A stretch of 64,000 nt of DNA, from positions 434,001 to 498,000 of the forward strand of contig OZ251578.1 in assembly GCA_965243835.1 (NCBI GenBank), read 5' to 3'. The position numbers and the translations under genes are program-made. The notes below the pieces were generated by a model. That model ran no database searches and was not told the DNA's origin. It worked only from the letters and a program-made list of their open reading frames with translations. Positions 24,357 to 32,617 of this stretch are shown here, in pieces (positions within the stretch are counted from its first letter, which is position 1; each line of letters begins with the position of its first letter). This DNA comes from G965202665 sp965243835. Lineage in GTDB: Bacteria > Actinomycetota > Acidimicrobiia > Spongiisociales > Spongiisociaceae.

Positions 24357-25594
24357 ACGGGCGCCCCGGCCAGGGCGGCCCGGCGCAGGTCCAGCTCCGC
24401 GTCTTCCACCATCTCCCGGGTGACGGGGACCCCGGCCGCCATCAGTTTGCGGGCGGCCAGAATGTCCCGGGGCCGGTCCACGGTCAGGGCGGACCGGATC
24501 ATTCCCTCCTCCGACAACTGGAAAGCGGTGAAGCGGGCCTCGGACAGCGATCCCCGGATGGTGTACGGGGCCGACGGGTCGAACAAGCCCTGCGACTGAA
24601 TGGTGTGCTGGTACTGATCCGACCAGAACCAGTGCGGAACCGGGTCGGGGTTGTCCAGGCCCAGCATCCCCCGGGCGGCGACCGCGCCCTGGCGGGCGGC
24701 GGTGTCGTGATGCTCCACCCGCCGGTACTCTCCGGAGCCTGGTTGATATTGGGCGGCTGCGTCCCCGGCCGCGAACACGTTGTCGACGATGGTGCGGCAG
24801 TCCCCGTCCACCCGGACGCCCCCTTCCGTCGGAATGGGGGTTTCCTCGGCGACTTCCGTGTTGGGGATCATCCCGGCCGCCACCACCAGCAATTCGCATT
24901 CCACCGTCCCCCGGTCGGTTTCCACCCGCAACCCGTCGGCTCCTCGCGCCAGTCCGGTCACCCGCTCCCGCATTCGCAACTCCACCCCCCGGGCGCGGTG
25001 GATGTCGGACACCGCCCGCCCCAGGCGGGGGCCGAGCGGAACCTGCAGGCATTCGTCCAGCATTTCGATAATCGTCGCCTCCGCCCCCAACCCGCGGGCG
25101 GAGGCCGCAACTTCGCACCCGATGAAACCTCCGCCCAGCACCGCCATCCGTCCGCCCCGCAAACCGGCCAATCCTTCCCGCAGGGCGACCGCATCTTCCA
25201 AAGTGCGCAGGTAAAACACCCCCTCCCCCCGCAAACCGGGCAGACGGCGGGCCCGGCCCCCGGTGGCGATCAGCAGGGCGTCGTAGGGGAAAGCGGAGCC
25301 GTCTTCGGCTAGCGCCCGGTTGTCCGCCGTCTCTATAGCCGTTATCCGGGTTTCCATCTCCAAGGCGACATCGTGCTCCTCGTACCAGTCGGCGGAACGC
25401 AGATGGCAGTCCGCGCCGGTTTTGGAACCGGCCAGGACCTCTTTGGACAGGGGAGGCCGCTCGTAGGGCGGCTCGTCCTCGGCGGTGACCAAAATAATCC
25501 GCCCCCCGAACCCTTCCCTCCGCAAGGTTTCCGCCGCCGAGACGGAGGCTATCCCGCCCCCCAACAGCACAACGGTGCGGGGGCGGTCCGGCAT
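24353..25594 (-). CDS. NAD(P)H:ferredoxin reductase, BphA4-type FAD enzyme
   Basis: A 413-residue flavoprotein that passes electrons from NAD(P)H to the Rieske ferredoxin. It has the FAD motif VVLLGGGIASVSAAETL, PPYERPPLSKEVLAG, the NAD-binding motif MAVLGGGFIGCEVAA and the C-terminal FAD segment VDNVFAAGDAAAQY. This is a pyridine-nucleotide disulphide-oxidoreductase fold, unlike the flavodoxin-reductase type with a plant-type 2Fe-2S centre seen in toluene 4-monooxygenase. It sits one base after the ferredoxin gene and overlaps the L22-like gene. Confidence 0.92.
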   Translation of the reverse strand: MPDRPRTVVLLGGGIASVSAAETLRREGFGGRIILVTAEDEPPYERPPLSKEVLAGSKTGADCHLRSADWYEEHDVALEMETRITAIETADNRALAEDGSAFPYDALLIATGGRARRLPGLRGEGVFYLRTLEDAVALREGLAGLRGGRMAVLGGGFIGCEVAASARGLGAEATIIEMLDECLQVPLGPRLGRAVSDIHRARGVELRMRERVTGLARGADGLRVETDRGTVECELLVVAAGMIPNTEVAEETPIPTEGGVRVDGDCRTIVDNVFAAGDAAAQYQPGSGEYRRVEHHDTAARQGAVAARGMLGLDNPDPVPHWFWSDQYQHTIQSQGLFDPSAPYTIRGSLSEARFTAFQLSEEGMIRSALTVDRPRDILAARKLMAAGVPVTREMVEDAELDLRRAALAGAPV

Positions 25595-25595
25595 T

Positions 25596-25922
25596 TCAGT
25601 CGGGCGGGGCCACGCAGATGGCGCCGTTCTCCACCCGGCAGGGGATCGGGGTCAGGGAGCTGTCCGCCGGGTTGATCCCCGCCCCGGTCAGGGCGTTGAA
25701 CTCCCACATATGGTTAATGCAGGTCAGGACGTCTCCGTCCAAGTCGCCGTCCGACAGGGGCCATTCCTGATGCGGACAACGGTCCTTATAGGCACGCACC
25801 TCCCCGTCCACGTTGACCAGCACCACTTTCACCGGGCCCGCCTCCACCCCCGTCATGTCGCCTTCCCACAGGTCGTCCAGGTCGTAAACCTTGCGCCATT
25901 CCCCCCCGCCGTCCCCGGTCAT
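25596..25922 (-). CDS. Rieske [2Fe-2S] ferredoxin of diiron monooxygenase
   Basis: A 108-residue soluble Rieske protein with the cluster ligands in CPHQEWPLS and CINHMWEF (Cys-His and Cys-His, 16 residues between pairs). The opening WRKVYDLDDLWEGDM and the later GAGINPADSSLTPIPC resemble the TmoC component of toluene 4-monooxygenase. It shuttles electrons from the reductase to the hydroxylase. It lies one base before the reductase and 18 bp after the beta-subunit gene in the operon. Confidence 0.93.
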   Translation of the reverse strand: MTGDGGGEWRKVYDLDDLWEGDMTGVEAGPVKVVLVNVDGEVRAYKDRCPHQEWPLSDGDLDGDVLTCINHMWEFNALTGAGINPADSSLTPIPCRVENGAICVAPPD

Positions 25923-25940
25923 CGCCGCGTTCGGCTCGCC

Positions 25941-26979
25941 TCAGCCGACCGTAGTCGCCGGCTGGCCCAGCCCGGCCTCCGCCAGGCGGGAGTTGCGGGC
26001 CGCGGCCGCGTCGGAGGCTACGGATTCGGCGGTCATCCCGCCCTCCGGGGCTTGCGCCAGCAGGCCTCCCAGGGCGCGCGCGGCCGCGTCGGCGCGGGGA
26101 GCCCATTTGTCCACCCAGCGCCGGTAGGCGGCGGCGTTTTCCGGACGTTGCTCCACCGTCAGGCGGGCCAGGGCGGTGGACCACCGGGCGCGGCGTTCCA
26201 CATCCTCGTGCAGGTTCTCGCACAACAGCCAGGTCAGGTCGTCGCCGTTGGCCCGGGCCGCTTCTCCCAGCGACCGGACCAGCACATCGTCCATGGTGGG
26301 GGTGATCACCAGGTTGGCGGCGGTGAAAGACTCTCCCCAGTCGTAGGCGATCAGGGCCAGTTCCAAGGCTTCCCGGGCCGGTTGCCAGGCGGCGTGGTTT
26401 TCCCAAACGTCCCGCTCCCCGGAGGCGAACCCGGTTTCCGGGTAGGCGATCTGCAACTCGCGGGTGCGGTAGGAAATGTTGGTTACCCGCCGCAACTGGT
26501 CGGCGGCCGCCAGGGCGGCCGCGTTGCTGATGTAGGCGGAATGCCCCAGATGGCAGATGTAGGGACTGCAACATCTGGACGGCGTGGGCCGGAAAACGGC
26601 TGGGCGTGAACACCAGGCGCAGGGTTTCCAACCATCCCGCGGACAGGGTTTGGTCGTGGTTGATCCCGGCGTAGGAGTCGAACAGCCCGGCCATGGCTTT
26701 TTCCCGGGCCGACTGCTGCGCCACGTACGCCCGGTAGGTGAGCCGGTCCGGGTCCCGGAAATCCTCCCAGTCGTCGATCTGCACCGGCGACTGGTCCCGG
26801 TAGGCCAGAAACCACAGGTTGCCCGGCGAAGACGGGTTCTGCTCCAAAGCCGCATGGCGGTGCTTGCGGTTGGTGTAGTTGGAGGCGTGGGCGCCGATCT
26901 CGTACTCGGTGGGACGGCGCCGGGTGTCTCCGAATTCGCTCCAAGTGCGGAGCTTGCGGGGTTGTTGCTCATCGGTCAT
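25941..26979 (-). pseudogene. Diiron monooxygenase beta subunit, split by a single-base frameshift
   Basis: The N-terminal 138 codons (from ATG 26979: ...RFPAHAVQMLQS) and the C-terminal part (YICHLGHSAYISNAAAL... to the stop at 25941) both match a TmoE-type beta subunit but are in different frames. Removing one G from the GGG at 26562-26564 (a CCC on the coding strand) joins them as QMLQSYICHLGHS and gives 345 residues, the expected length. Every other operon gene is intact. Possible causes are a sequencing error, a recent inactivating mutation, or +1 recoding at the rare CTA codon. If real, the hydroxylase would lack its structural beta chain. Confidence 0.85.
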
Positions 26980-27039
26980 AACGATTTGCCTTTCTCGCCT
27001 TTCTCGGTGGCTTGGCTTCTTCCCTATCGGCGGTCCGCG

Positions 27040-27339
27040 CTAGCCGGCGGCGGCGGTGGCTCCGCCCAGCGACCAGGTGATCTCGTCGGTGCGGGAAGTG
27101 TCGATCCGTCCCGCGTTGGCGGACAGGTGGTTTTCCAGCGAACGCAGTTCGAATTCGGGTCCCAGGTACCGTTGCAGGGACTCGGCGGTCACCCGCATGA
27201 ACGAGGGGGCGTGGATGCGGACGTAAGCCCCCCGGTCGATCACCTCGATGTCCACGCCCGGGTTGTCGTCCTCAATGGCGTTCACCACCCGCTCCACCGG
27301 GGCGCCCATCCGCAGAATCGGGCCTACGGGGTTTTCCAT
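27040..27339 (-). CDS. Monooxygenase effector/coupling protein (TmoD/MmoB family)
   Basis: A 99-residue effector that docks on the hydroxylase near the diiron site and controls oxygen reactivity. The family features seen are MENPVGPILRMGAPVERVVNAI, ERVVNAIEDDNPG, then IEVIDRGAYVRIHAP and the C-terminal DEITWSL. It has no metal ligands, as expected. It has a clear GAAGGAGG site before ATG 27339 and lies between the gamma and beta subunit genes. Confidence 0.9.
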   Translation of the reverse strand: MENPVGPILRMGAPVERVVNAIEDDNPGVDIEVIDRGAYVRIHAPSFMRVTAESLQRYLGPEFELRSLENHLSANAGRIDTSRTDEITWSLGGATAAAG

Positions 27340-27351
27340 CTGCGACCTCCT

Positions 27352-27630
27352 TCAGTCGTCAACGTAGTCCACCCGCACATGGTCCAGGGGGCCGATGCCC
27401 GCCTCGGCCACGGTCAGGTCGTCGTCCAGCAACCGGTTGTTGTGATACACCACCTTGCGGGCGTCGCGGGCCCGCACCCGGGTGGTGGCGTGATGCTCCA
27501 CCGCCCCCGCCAACTCGGCCACCGTCTGGTTGGACATGACCGGGATCAGCAGTTCCACGAAGTCATCGTGGAAGATGGCGTTCAGCGGAACCAGTTGCGG
27601 TTCGGGGGCGGCGGCTCCGTTGTCGCTCAT
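27352..27630 (-). CDS. Monooxygenase gamma subunit (TmoB-like, ubiquitin-fold)
   Basis: A 92-residue protein. It matches TmoB: VPLNAIFHDDFVELLIPVM at the start, DDDLTVAEAGIGPLDHVRV at the end. This small chain binds the outside of the alpha subunit to form the (alpha-beta-gamma)2 hydroxylase. ATGA overlap with the alpha-subunit stop codon indicates translational coupling. The preceding frame extended upstream is only antisense carry-through. Confidence 0.88.
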   Translation of the reverse strand: MSDNGAAAPEPQLVPLNAIFHDDFVELLIPVMSNQTVAELAGAVEHHATTRVRARDARKVVYHNNRLLDDDLTVAEAGIGPLDHVRVDYVDD

Positions 27631-29144
27631 CCCGCCACCCCCGCTGCCGCCGGCTCGGCCGGCTCGGCCGGCGGGTAGGTCTTGGTCCAGTCGTAGTTGC
27701 CCGCATCGTCCCCGAAGACATCGGGGGTGAGGCCCATGTAGCCCAAGATCCCCGGAACGTCCATGGGCTGGATTTCCCCGGCCAGGAACCGTTCCACCAC
27801 CGTCTTGTTGTTGAGGGCGTCCCGGTCCTCCCACCAGATCTGCCGGCATCCCTTGGTGCAGAAGTGGTAGGTCACGCCGTTGTGCTTCAGCGAATGGTTG
27901 CGCACCCGCCACTTGCCGTCCCTCCCGTAGGAGGCGTTGCAGGTGGGGAGCATGCAGTAGTTGCACAACCAGGGCAGGGTTTCCGGCAAGGACCGCTCCA
28001 TTTGCCCCCGGTTGACATTTTCGGCGATCACCCGCCATTTGTCGCCGTAGAGGGTGTCCCAGTTGGGATACTTCTCCATCAGCCACTCCCGGGAGGCGGC
28101 GTCCACGCCCACCGGCTTCCACCACAGGGTGGGGCGCCAGAACCATTCGCCCATCTGCAGGGAATGGTGCCACACGTCCAAGCCGTCCATGAACTCATCC
28201 CAGTACCAGGGCTTTTTCAGGCCGTAGTCCTGGATGGTGCGCACGAACTGGTCGATGATCCACTCTTCCATGAACTCCCGGTAGCTCTGCTTGCGATGCT
28301 CCACCGGGGTGTTGTAGTCCATGGAGGGGCCGGTCAGGGCGGAGAAAGCCCGGGCGGACAGCCAGAAGAACTTGTCCACCGTCCACTGCGCCCGCACCGG
28401 GTCGTGCTCCACCAGGATTTCCAGGGTGGGACCTCCCTGCTGGGAATGGCGGGCTTCGTCGGTCTGGATGGAGGAGATCATATTGGCGAAGTTGACGTCC
28501 CCCACCTCCAAGGCGTCGGCCGCCAAAGCCACGAACTGGATGTTGGTGAACCCGGTCTCGAACGTGAACGGAAGCTGGATGGCGATGTCCACCACGCTGC
28601 CCCCGATCATCATGTTGTCGATCAGGGCCCGCAAGGCGATGCTCACCCAGTCGTTGGTGAGCAGGGCCCGGTGCGCCCAGTCGAACTGCGGGTCTTCGGC
28701 CACCATTTCATGTCCCACCGACAGGCTGAGTTGCCCATGCCGGATTTCATCCAGGGTGCCCATCACGGCCATGTTGCGCCACGCGGGGCTGAGGCCGAAC
28801 CGGGCCATCCGGCTTTCTCCGTACACGGCCGCGTATTCCACCAAGGCGATGCCGCCCAGATGCATCTTGACCGAGGACTTCCACGCTTCGGTCAGGCCGT
28901 CGAACTGGTTGGAGCGCCGCAGGGCGTTTTTAACCGCGTAGGCGGCCACCTCTTTCTCGTCCTGGGTGGCCACGTACTCGGGGTAGCTGACCTTGTAGCT
29001 CTCCTCCCACTTGGACCAGGCCTCGCGGGGGACTTTGCCGCTTCCGCTCAGCCAGTCCGGGTAGACGGCCTCATCGTCCACGTAGCGCAACGTCCAGTCG
29101 ACATCCCGGACGATGCCTTGCCATTCATCCCGTTTGAGTGTCAC
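27627..29144 (-). CDS. Soluble diiron monooxygenase alpha subunit (toluene/alkene type)
   Basis: The catalytic hydroxylase chain of a four-component soluble diiron monooxygenase. At 505 residues it aligns with TmoA of toluene 4-monooxygenase. Diiron ligands are all present: Glu in ALVEYAAV, ExxH in DEIRHGQ, Glu in FETGFTN, ExxH in DEARHSQ. FETGFTNIQF also keeps the active-site threonine. After about residue 400 there is a YHS-like zinc segment (CNYC, YHFCTKGC) that is shorter of cysteines in TmoA. GTG 29144 is preceded by AAGGAG. Substrate likely an aromatic, alkene or terpenoid; sequence alone does not decide. Confidence 0.95.
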   Translation of the reverse strand: MTLKRDEWQGIVRDVDWTLRYVDDEAVYPDWLSGSGKVPREAWSKWEESYKVSYPEYVATQDEKEVAAYAVKNALRRSNQFDGLTEAWKSSVKMHLGGIALVEYAAVYGESRMARFGLSPAWRNMAVMGTLDEIRHGQLSLSVGHEMVAEDPQFDWAHRALLTNDWVSIALRALIDNMMIGGSVVDIAIQLPFTFETGFTNIQFVALAADALEVGDVNFANMISSIQTDEARHSQQGGPTLEILVEHDPVRAQWTVDKFFWLSARAFSALTGPSMDYNTPVEHRKQSYREFMEEWIIDQFVRTIQDYGLKKPWYWDEFMDGLDVWHHSLQMGEWFWRPTLWWKPVGVDAASREWLMEKYPNWDTLYGDKWRVIAENVNRGQMERSLPETLPWLCNYCMLPTCNASYGRDGKWRVRNHSLKHNGVTYHFCTKGCRQIWWEDRDALNNKTVVERFLAGEIQPMDVPGILGYMGLTPDVFGDDAGNYDWTKTYPPAEPAEPAAAGVAG

Positions 29145-29157
29145 GTCGGTGCTCCTT

Positions 29158-29622
29158 TCAGTCGACTTCCATATGGCCCAGTTGGCGATAGATGGAAGCG
29201 TTGTCCCAGTAGGACGTGATGCTTTCGATCTTGTCGTCTTCGTTCACATCGAAAATGAAGGCGTGCGGTTCCCAGTATTTGCGCCCGGTGGGGGCGATCG
29301 GCCCCCAAGCCTTCTCTTGGGTTCCGCCGATGCTGACCACCGCCGCCACCTGCCCCTCCTCCGAGGCGGTGATGGAATGCACCTCGTTGGACAGGTCGGG
29401 GAAGGAGTTGATCAGGCCTTCCCAGAGCGGTCGTCCCAGCGCAGCCACTTTGCCGTCCCCCCGGATCACCCGTTGCTTGCCCCAAATCTCCAGCGGAACA
29501 TAGGAGAAGTCGGCCGTGTCGGTGCACAGGTCCACCATCCCGTGCGTGTCGTGGTTGCGGTAGGCGTTGAAGAAGGCCTCCACCACCCCTTCCGCTCCGG
29601 TCCGTTCCATGGTCTCGGTCAT
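29158..29622 (-). CDS. SnoaL-like / NTF2-fold protein, first copy
   Basis: A 154-residue cone-barrel protein: VVEAFFNAYRNHDTHGMVDLC at the N-terminus, then W, FPDLSNEVHSI and a C-terminal IESITSYWDNASIYRQLG. SnoaL-like proteins bind small hydrophobic molecules, some as cyclases or isomerases. The end SYWDNASIYRQLG is shared with the next gene (GFWDQNILYRRL), so the two are paralogues. It lies 13 bp upstream of the monooxygenase alpha gene and likely acts on its substrate or product (inference). Confidence 0.82.
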   Translation of the reverse strand: MTETMERTGAEGVVEAFFNAYRNHDTHGMVDLCTDTADFSYVPLEIWGKQRVIRGDGKVAALGRPLWEGLINSFPDLSNEVHSITASEEGQVAAVVSIGGTQEKAWGPIAPTGRKYWEPHAFIFDVNEDDKIESITSYWDNASIYRQLGHMEVD

Positions 29623-29691
29623 TTTGCCGTCTCCCTTTCCCTCGTCGGCTTGTCTGTTCGTCTTAGTCTTCTCAGTCTTCCCGGTCGGCTT

Positions 29692-30120
29692 TCAAATTAT
29701 GGACACGCTGTCCAGCCGTTTTACGGCCAGTCGCCGATACAGGATGTTCTGATCCCAGAAACCTTTGATGGAAGTTATCCGCCCCGAGTCCCCCGAGTCG
29801 ACGCCCAGCATCCACGCCTGGTCCAGGTCCAGGTGCTTCTCCTGGTTGATCACCCCCAAGTAGTCGGCGGCCTGGGTGCCTTCCATCTTCAGCTGGGTGA
29901 CCACCGTTCCGTCGGCCCCCGTGAAACTGGATTTCTCGGCCAAGAGCAGGTCGGGGAAGGCGGCGACCGTTTCCCGGAAGAAAGCCCGGGCTTCCTCCTT
30001 GCCCCCGTTCACCCCGGCCGGGGGGATGTGCACCGTCGCCCCCTCGTCCACTTCGGCGAACGCCCCGTCCACATCGCCGCGCCGGACGGCATCCCAGAAT
30101 CTTGCGACTGTCTCCGACAA
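29692..30120 (-). CDS. SnoaL-like / NTF2-fold protein, second copy
   Basis: A 142-residue NTF2-fold protein: VARFWDAVRRGDVDGAFAEVDEG, FFRETVAAFPDLLL, and GFWDQNILYRRLAVKRLD at the C-terminus, paralogous to the neighbouring gene. Start is TTG 30120 behind GGAGGGAAAG. It could pair with the first copy as a heterodimer, or act separately on an epoxide or diol intermediate. The reaction is unknown. Confidence 0.82.
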   Translation of the reverse strand: MSETVARFWDAVRRGDVDGAFAEVDEGATVHIPPAGVNGGKEEARAFFRETVAAFPDLLLAEKSSFTGADGTVVTQLKMEGTQAADYLGVINQEKHLDLDQAWMLGVDSGDSGRITSIKGFWDQNILYRRLAVKRLDSVSII

Positions 30121-30160
30121 CTTTCCCTCCTTGTCTAGTCCGTTCCCCCGGAAACTCCGC

Positions 30161-31180
30161 TCAGAGCACTTCCAGATACTTGAGAACCGCGTCCGCCACC
30201 GCGTCCGCCGAACCCGGGTTCTGGGCGGTGATCAGGTTGCGGTCCACCACCACATGCGACGCCCAGGCGGCCCGCCCGTCGTCGAACACCGCTCCGTTGT
30301 TGCGCAGGGTGCTTTCCAGATACCAGGGCATTCCCTTCTGGCCGGGGCGGGTCTGGTCTTCTTCCTCGTCGGTGAAGGACGTCATCCGGTATCCGTCGAA
30401 CAGCCATTGGCCTTCGGTGTTGGCGGGGGCGGACAGCAACACGGCCGGGCCGTGGCACATGGAAGAAATGGGGGCTTCCTTCTCGTGCAGTATCCCCAAC
30501 AGCCGGGTCACGTCCGAGTTGTCGGACAGGTCCACCATGGGGCCGTGTCCGCCGGGGACGAACACCGCGTCGAACGTGGCCATGGTCTCATCGTTCATCT
30601 CGGACAGGTTCGCCGGGTTGACGAAACCGGGCAGGGTGTCCAGCAGATGTTTGATGCGGGCCGACTCGTCCCGGGCGTCGGCGATCACCTTCTCCAAGTC
30701 GGCTTCCAGGTCCGCCCGGGTGACCGAGGCGGGGAGGTACTGTTCCGCCAAGGCGTCCAAGAACTCCCGGTCTTCCCGCCAAGAGGCGTAGGCGGCGGCG
30801 CTGATCAGCTCCCGGGCGTCCACCGGGGTCATGCCCGCTTCTTTGAGCCGGTCGAAAACCCGCCGGGAGGCGATCATCCCCAGTTCGGTGAGATGACGCA
30901 GGGTGAGTCGGATGTCGTCTACATCGTGGGCGAATGTGCGGGTGATGGTGCCCAGGAAATCCTCGTCCTCGTCCGGGTAATGGAAGATTTCCTCCAAGCC
31001 GTAGGGGTCGGGGTAGGGGGAGCGTCCGTCCGGGGTGGCCACCACCACGTCCAAGCCCGCTTCCACGAACCGCTCGTAGGGGGTTATGGCCTCGTCGGCG
31101 AAGAAGCCGGTTTCGTACATCGACCCGTCGGACATCTCAATCTCGCGGGCGCTTGACACCAAGAACAGCAGTTTCGGCAT
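30161..31180 (-). CDS. DJ-1/PfpI-family protein with large internal insertion
   Basis: A class I glutamine-amidotransferase-like protein, first gene of the monooxygenase cluster. The nucleophile elbow is SMCHGPAVLL with Cys242, preceded by FDAVFVPGGHGPM, and followed by ITAQNPGSADAVA; the N-terminus has KLLFLVSS and PDG. DJ-1/PfpI domains are near 180-220 residues, but this one is 339, with an extra segment at about residues 70-190 rich in acidic and helical residues. It may be a glyoxalase, a hydratase or an isocyanide hydratase-like enzyme acting on reactive oxygenase products. ATG 31180 is chosen, with AGAAAGG upstream; the earlier TTG adds two residues. Confidence 0.82.
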   Translation of the reverse strand: MPKLLFLVSSAREIEMSDGSMYETGFFADEAITPYERFVEAGLDVVVATPDGRSPYPDPYGLEEIFHYPDEDEDFLGTITRTFAHDVDDIRLTLRHLTELGMIASRRVFDRLKEAGMTPVDARELISAAAYASWREDREFLDALAEQYLPASVTRADLEADLEKVIADARDESARIKHLLDTLPGFVNPANLSEMNDETMATFDAVFVPGGHGPMVDLSDNSDVTRLLGILHEKEAPISSMCHGPAVLLSAPANTEGQWLFDGYRMTSFTDEEEDQTRPGQKGMPWYLESTLRNNGAVFDDGRAAWASHVVVDRNLITAQNPGSADAVADAVLKYLEVL

Positions 31181-31186
31181 TTTCAA

Positions 31187-31420
31187 CCTTTCTCCCGACT
31201 ATCCGGTTTTTGTAATCCGGTAGCATTCTAACAGTACCGCGGTCGGCTCCTATGGTAAAGAGCCGCCCTGACATTTGTCAGCTAAATGTACACACAAATT
31301 TGGCAAATGCGCGGCCAAATCCAAATTTTTTTTGAAAACCCCAAAATTTTTTTCAAACGGCCTTCCCCTCGCCCCCGCCCAATGGGGGCTGATGAAACCC
31401 TACGGGGAAAGGCAAACGGG
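31187..31420. promoter_or_regulatory. AT-rich intergenic region with inverted repeat upstream of monooxygenase cluster
   Basis: This gap holds the upstream region of the minus-strand cluster. A 14-bp inverted repeat CTGACATTTGTCAG lies at 31268-31281. Long T and A runs at 31325-31356 are unusual for this GC-rich genome and suggest bent DNA. The most likely -10 element for the cluster is TAGAAT (minus strand, near 31225), but no good -35 was identified. The repeat is a candidate operator for the GntR regulator at 22408. Confidence 0.45.
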
Positions 31421-31621
31421 CTAGGCGCGGGCTGGCTCGGGGCGGTCGGTTCTGTCCCGGGTCGCCTCACGGCCCCTTTGTTCCAAGAGCAGGTCGGCCG
31501 CCTCGCCCAGCAGACGACGCACCTCGGCCTGCGATTCCCCGACGGCGAACGCGCCCGGTACCGACGGAACCCAACCGCTCCAGCTGTCGCCGGAGCCTTC
31601 CATAACGTACTCGTAAGGCAT
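31421..31621 (-). CDS. HicB-like small protein, second in window
   Basis: A 66-residue HicB-fold protein: MPYEYVMEGSGDSWSGWVPSV, PGAFAVGES, and a helix with QAEVRRLLGEAADLL. ATG 31621 is chosen over a frame extending to 31690 because GGAAAGG precedes it. There is no HicA partner beside it. The Glu/Arg-rich tail (RDRTDRPEPARA) is not in the family. Possibly an orphan antitoxin or a small regulator. Confidence 0.6.
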   Translation of the reverse strand: MPYEYVMEGSGDSWSGWVPSVPGAFAVGESQAEVRRLLGEAADLLLEQRGREATRDRTDRPEPARA

Positions 31622-31705
31622 CAGACCAAACCTTTCCGGCGGCGGAGGCCGCCTTGGCTCTTGTTTAGCGAAGAGCAGGCTACCGCCCAAACCCCGGCCG
31701 GGGGT

Positions 31706-32617
31706 TCAGTCGCGCAGTTGGACCAGGCGTCTGGCGGCTTCGGTGAAACGGGGGCCGTATTGCAACGGTTCCCGCCAGCGGGCGGGGATTCCTTCCGCCC
31801 CGACGATGATTCCCAGCAAGCCTCCGGCGATGGCCCCGACGGTGTCGGCGTCGCCGCCCCGGTTGACCAGGGCGACCAGGATTTCCTCGAAGTCGGGGGG
31901 TTGCTGAATGGCCCACACCGCGCATCCCAGACTGTGAATGACGTAGCCGCTGGTGAGCAGGCTGTCCGCCGGCCGCTCGGCGCAGATGTACAAGGTTTGA
32001 CGCACCGCGGGATGCAGGTCCAGGGCGCGGGCGGCGTCCAGGGCCTGCTTCGGGTCGGCCCCTTCCAACAGGGCGGCCGCTATTTCGTTGTAGGCGATGC
32101 AACTGTCCACGCACTTGGGATGGGCGTGGGTGACGGCGGAGATTTCGGCCGTTTCCCGCCGGCGCGGCCCGGGGCCGGCGCGCACCAGGCCGGTGGGCAG
32201 GGCCCGCATCAGCGACCCGTTGCCGCAGGAGTCCCCGGAGCGGAGGCCGCTGGCGGTCGGGTCCCCGTCCCGGGCCAGATTGCCCAGGGCGGCGCGGGTG
32301 GCGTTGCCCATGTCTTCCGGGTCGGAGCGGTACCACTCCAGGAAATTATCCGCCGCTTTGCGCAAGGCGTATTCCCCGTCCAAGTAGGCGGAGACGACCG
32401 CCCAAGTCAGGTCGGTGTCATCGGTGCCCTCGCCGGGCTGAAAGCCGAAAGGCCCGCCGCCGATTATTTCCCGGTGCGTCCCGTACATCTCCCGTATCCG
32501 CCCGGCCTCCATAAATTCGACGGTGGAACCCAGCGCATCGCCCGTCGCCACCCCGAGCAGTCCCCCGGCGACCGCCTGCTCCAGGGAGGGTCGGCCGTTC
32601 GCAGCCTCAGCCGGCAT
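31706..32617 (-). CDS. ADP-ribosylglycohydrolase family protein
   Basis: A 303-residue all-helical enzyme of the DraG/ARH family that removes ADP-ribose from modified proteins or small molecules using two Mg ions. The metal motifs are visible: GDALGSTVEF near the start, EGTDDTDLTWAV, and NRGGDADTVGAIAGGLLGI near the C-terminus. ATG 32617 overlaps the end of the DAHP-synthase-like gene by 11 bp, so both are on one transcript. Its target is unknown; reversing ADP-ribosylation of a metabolic enzyme is plausible. Confidence 0.88.
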   Translation of the reverse strand: MPAEAANGRPSLEQAVAGGLLGVATGDALGSTVEFMEAGRIREMYGTHREIIGGGPFGFQPGEGTDDTDLTWAVVSAYLDGEYALRKAADNFLEWYRSDPEDMGNATRAALGNLARDGDPTASGLRSGDSCGNGSLMRALPTGLVRAGPGPRRRETAEISAVTHAHPKCVDSCIAYNEIAAALLEGADPKQALDAARALDLHPAVRQTLYICAERPADSLLTSGYVIHSLGCAVWAIQQPPDFEEILVALVNRGGDADTVGAIAGGLLGIIVGAEGIPARWREPLQYGPRFTEAARRLVQLRD

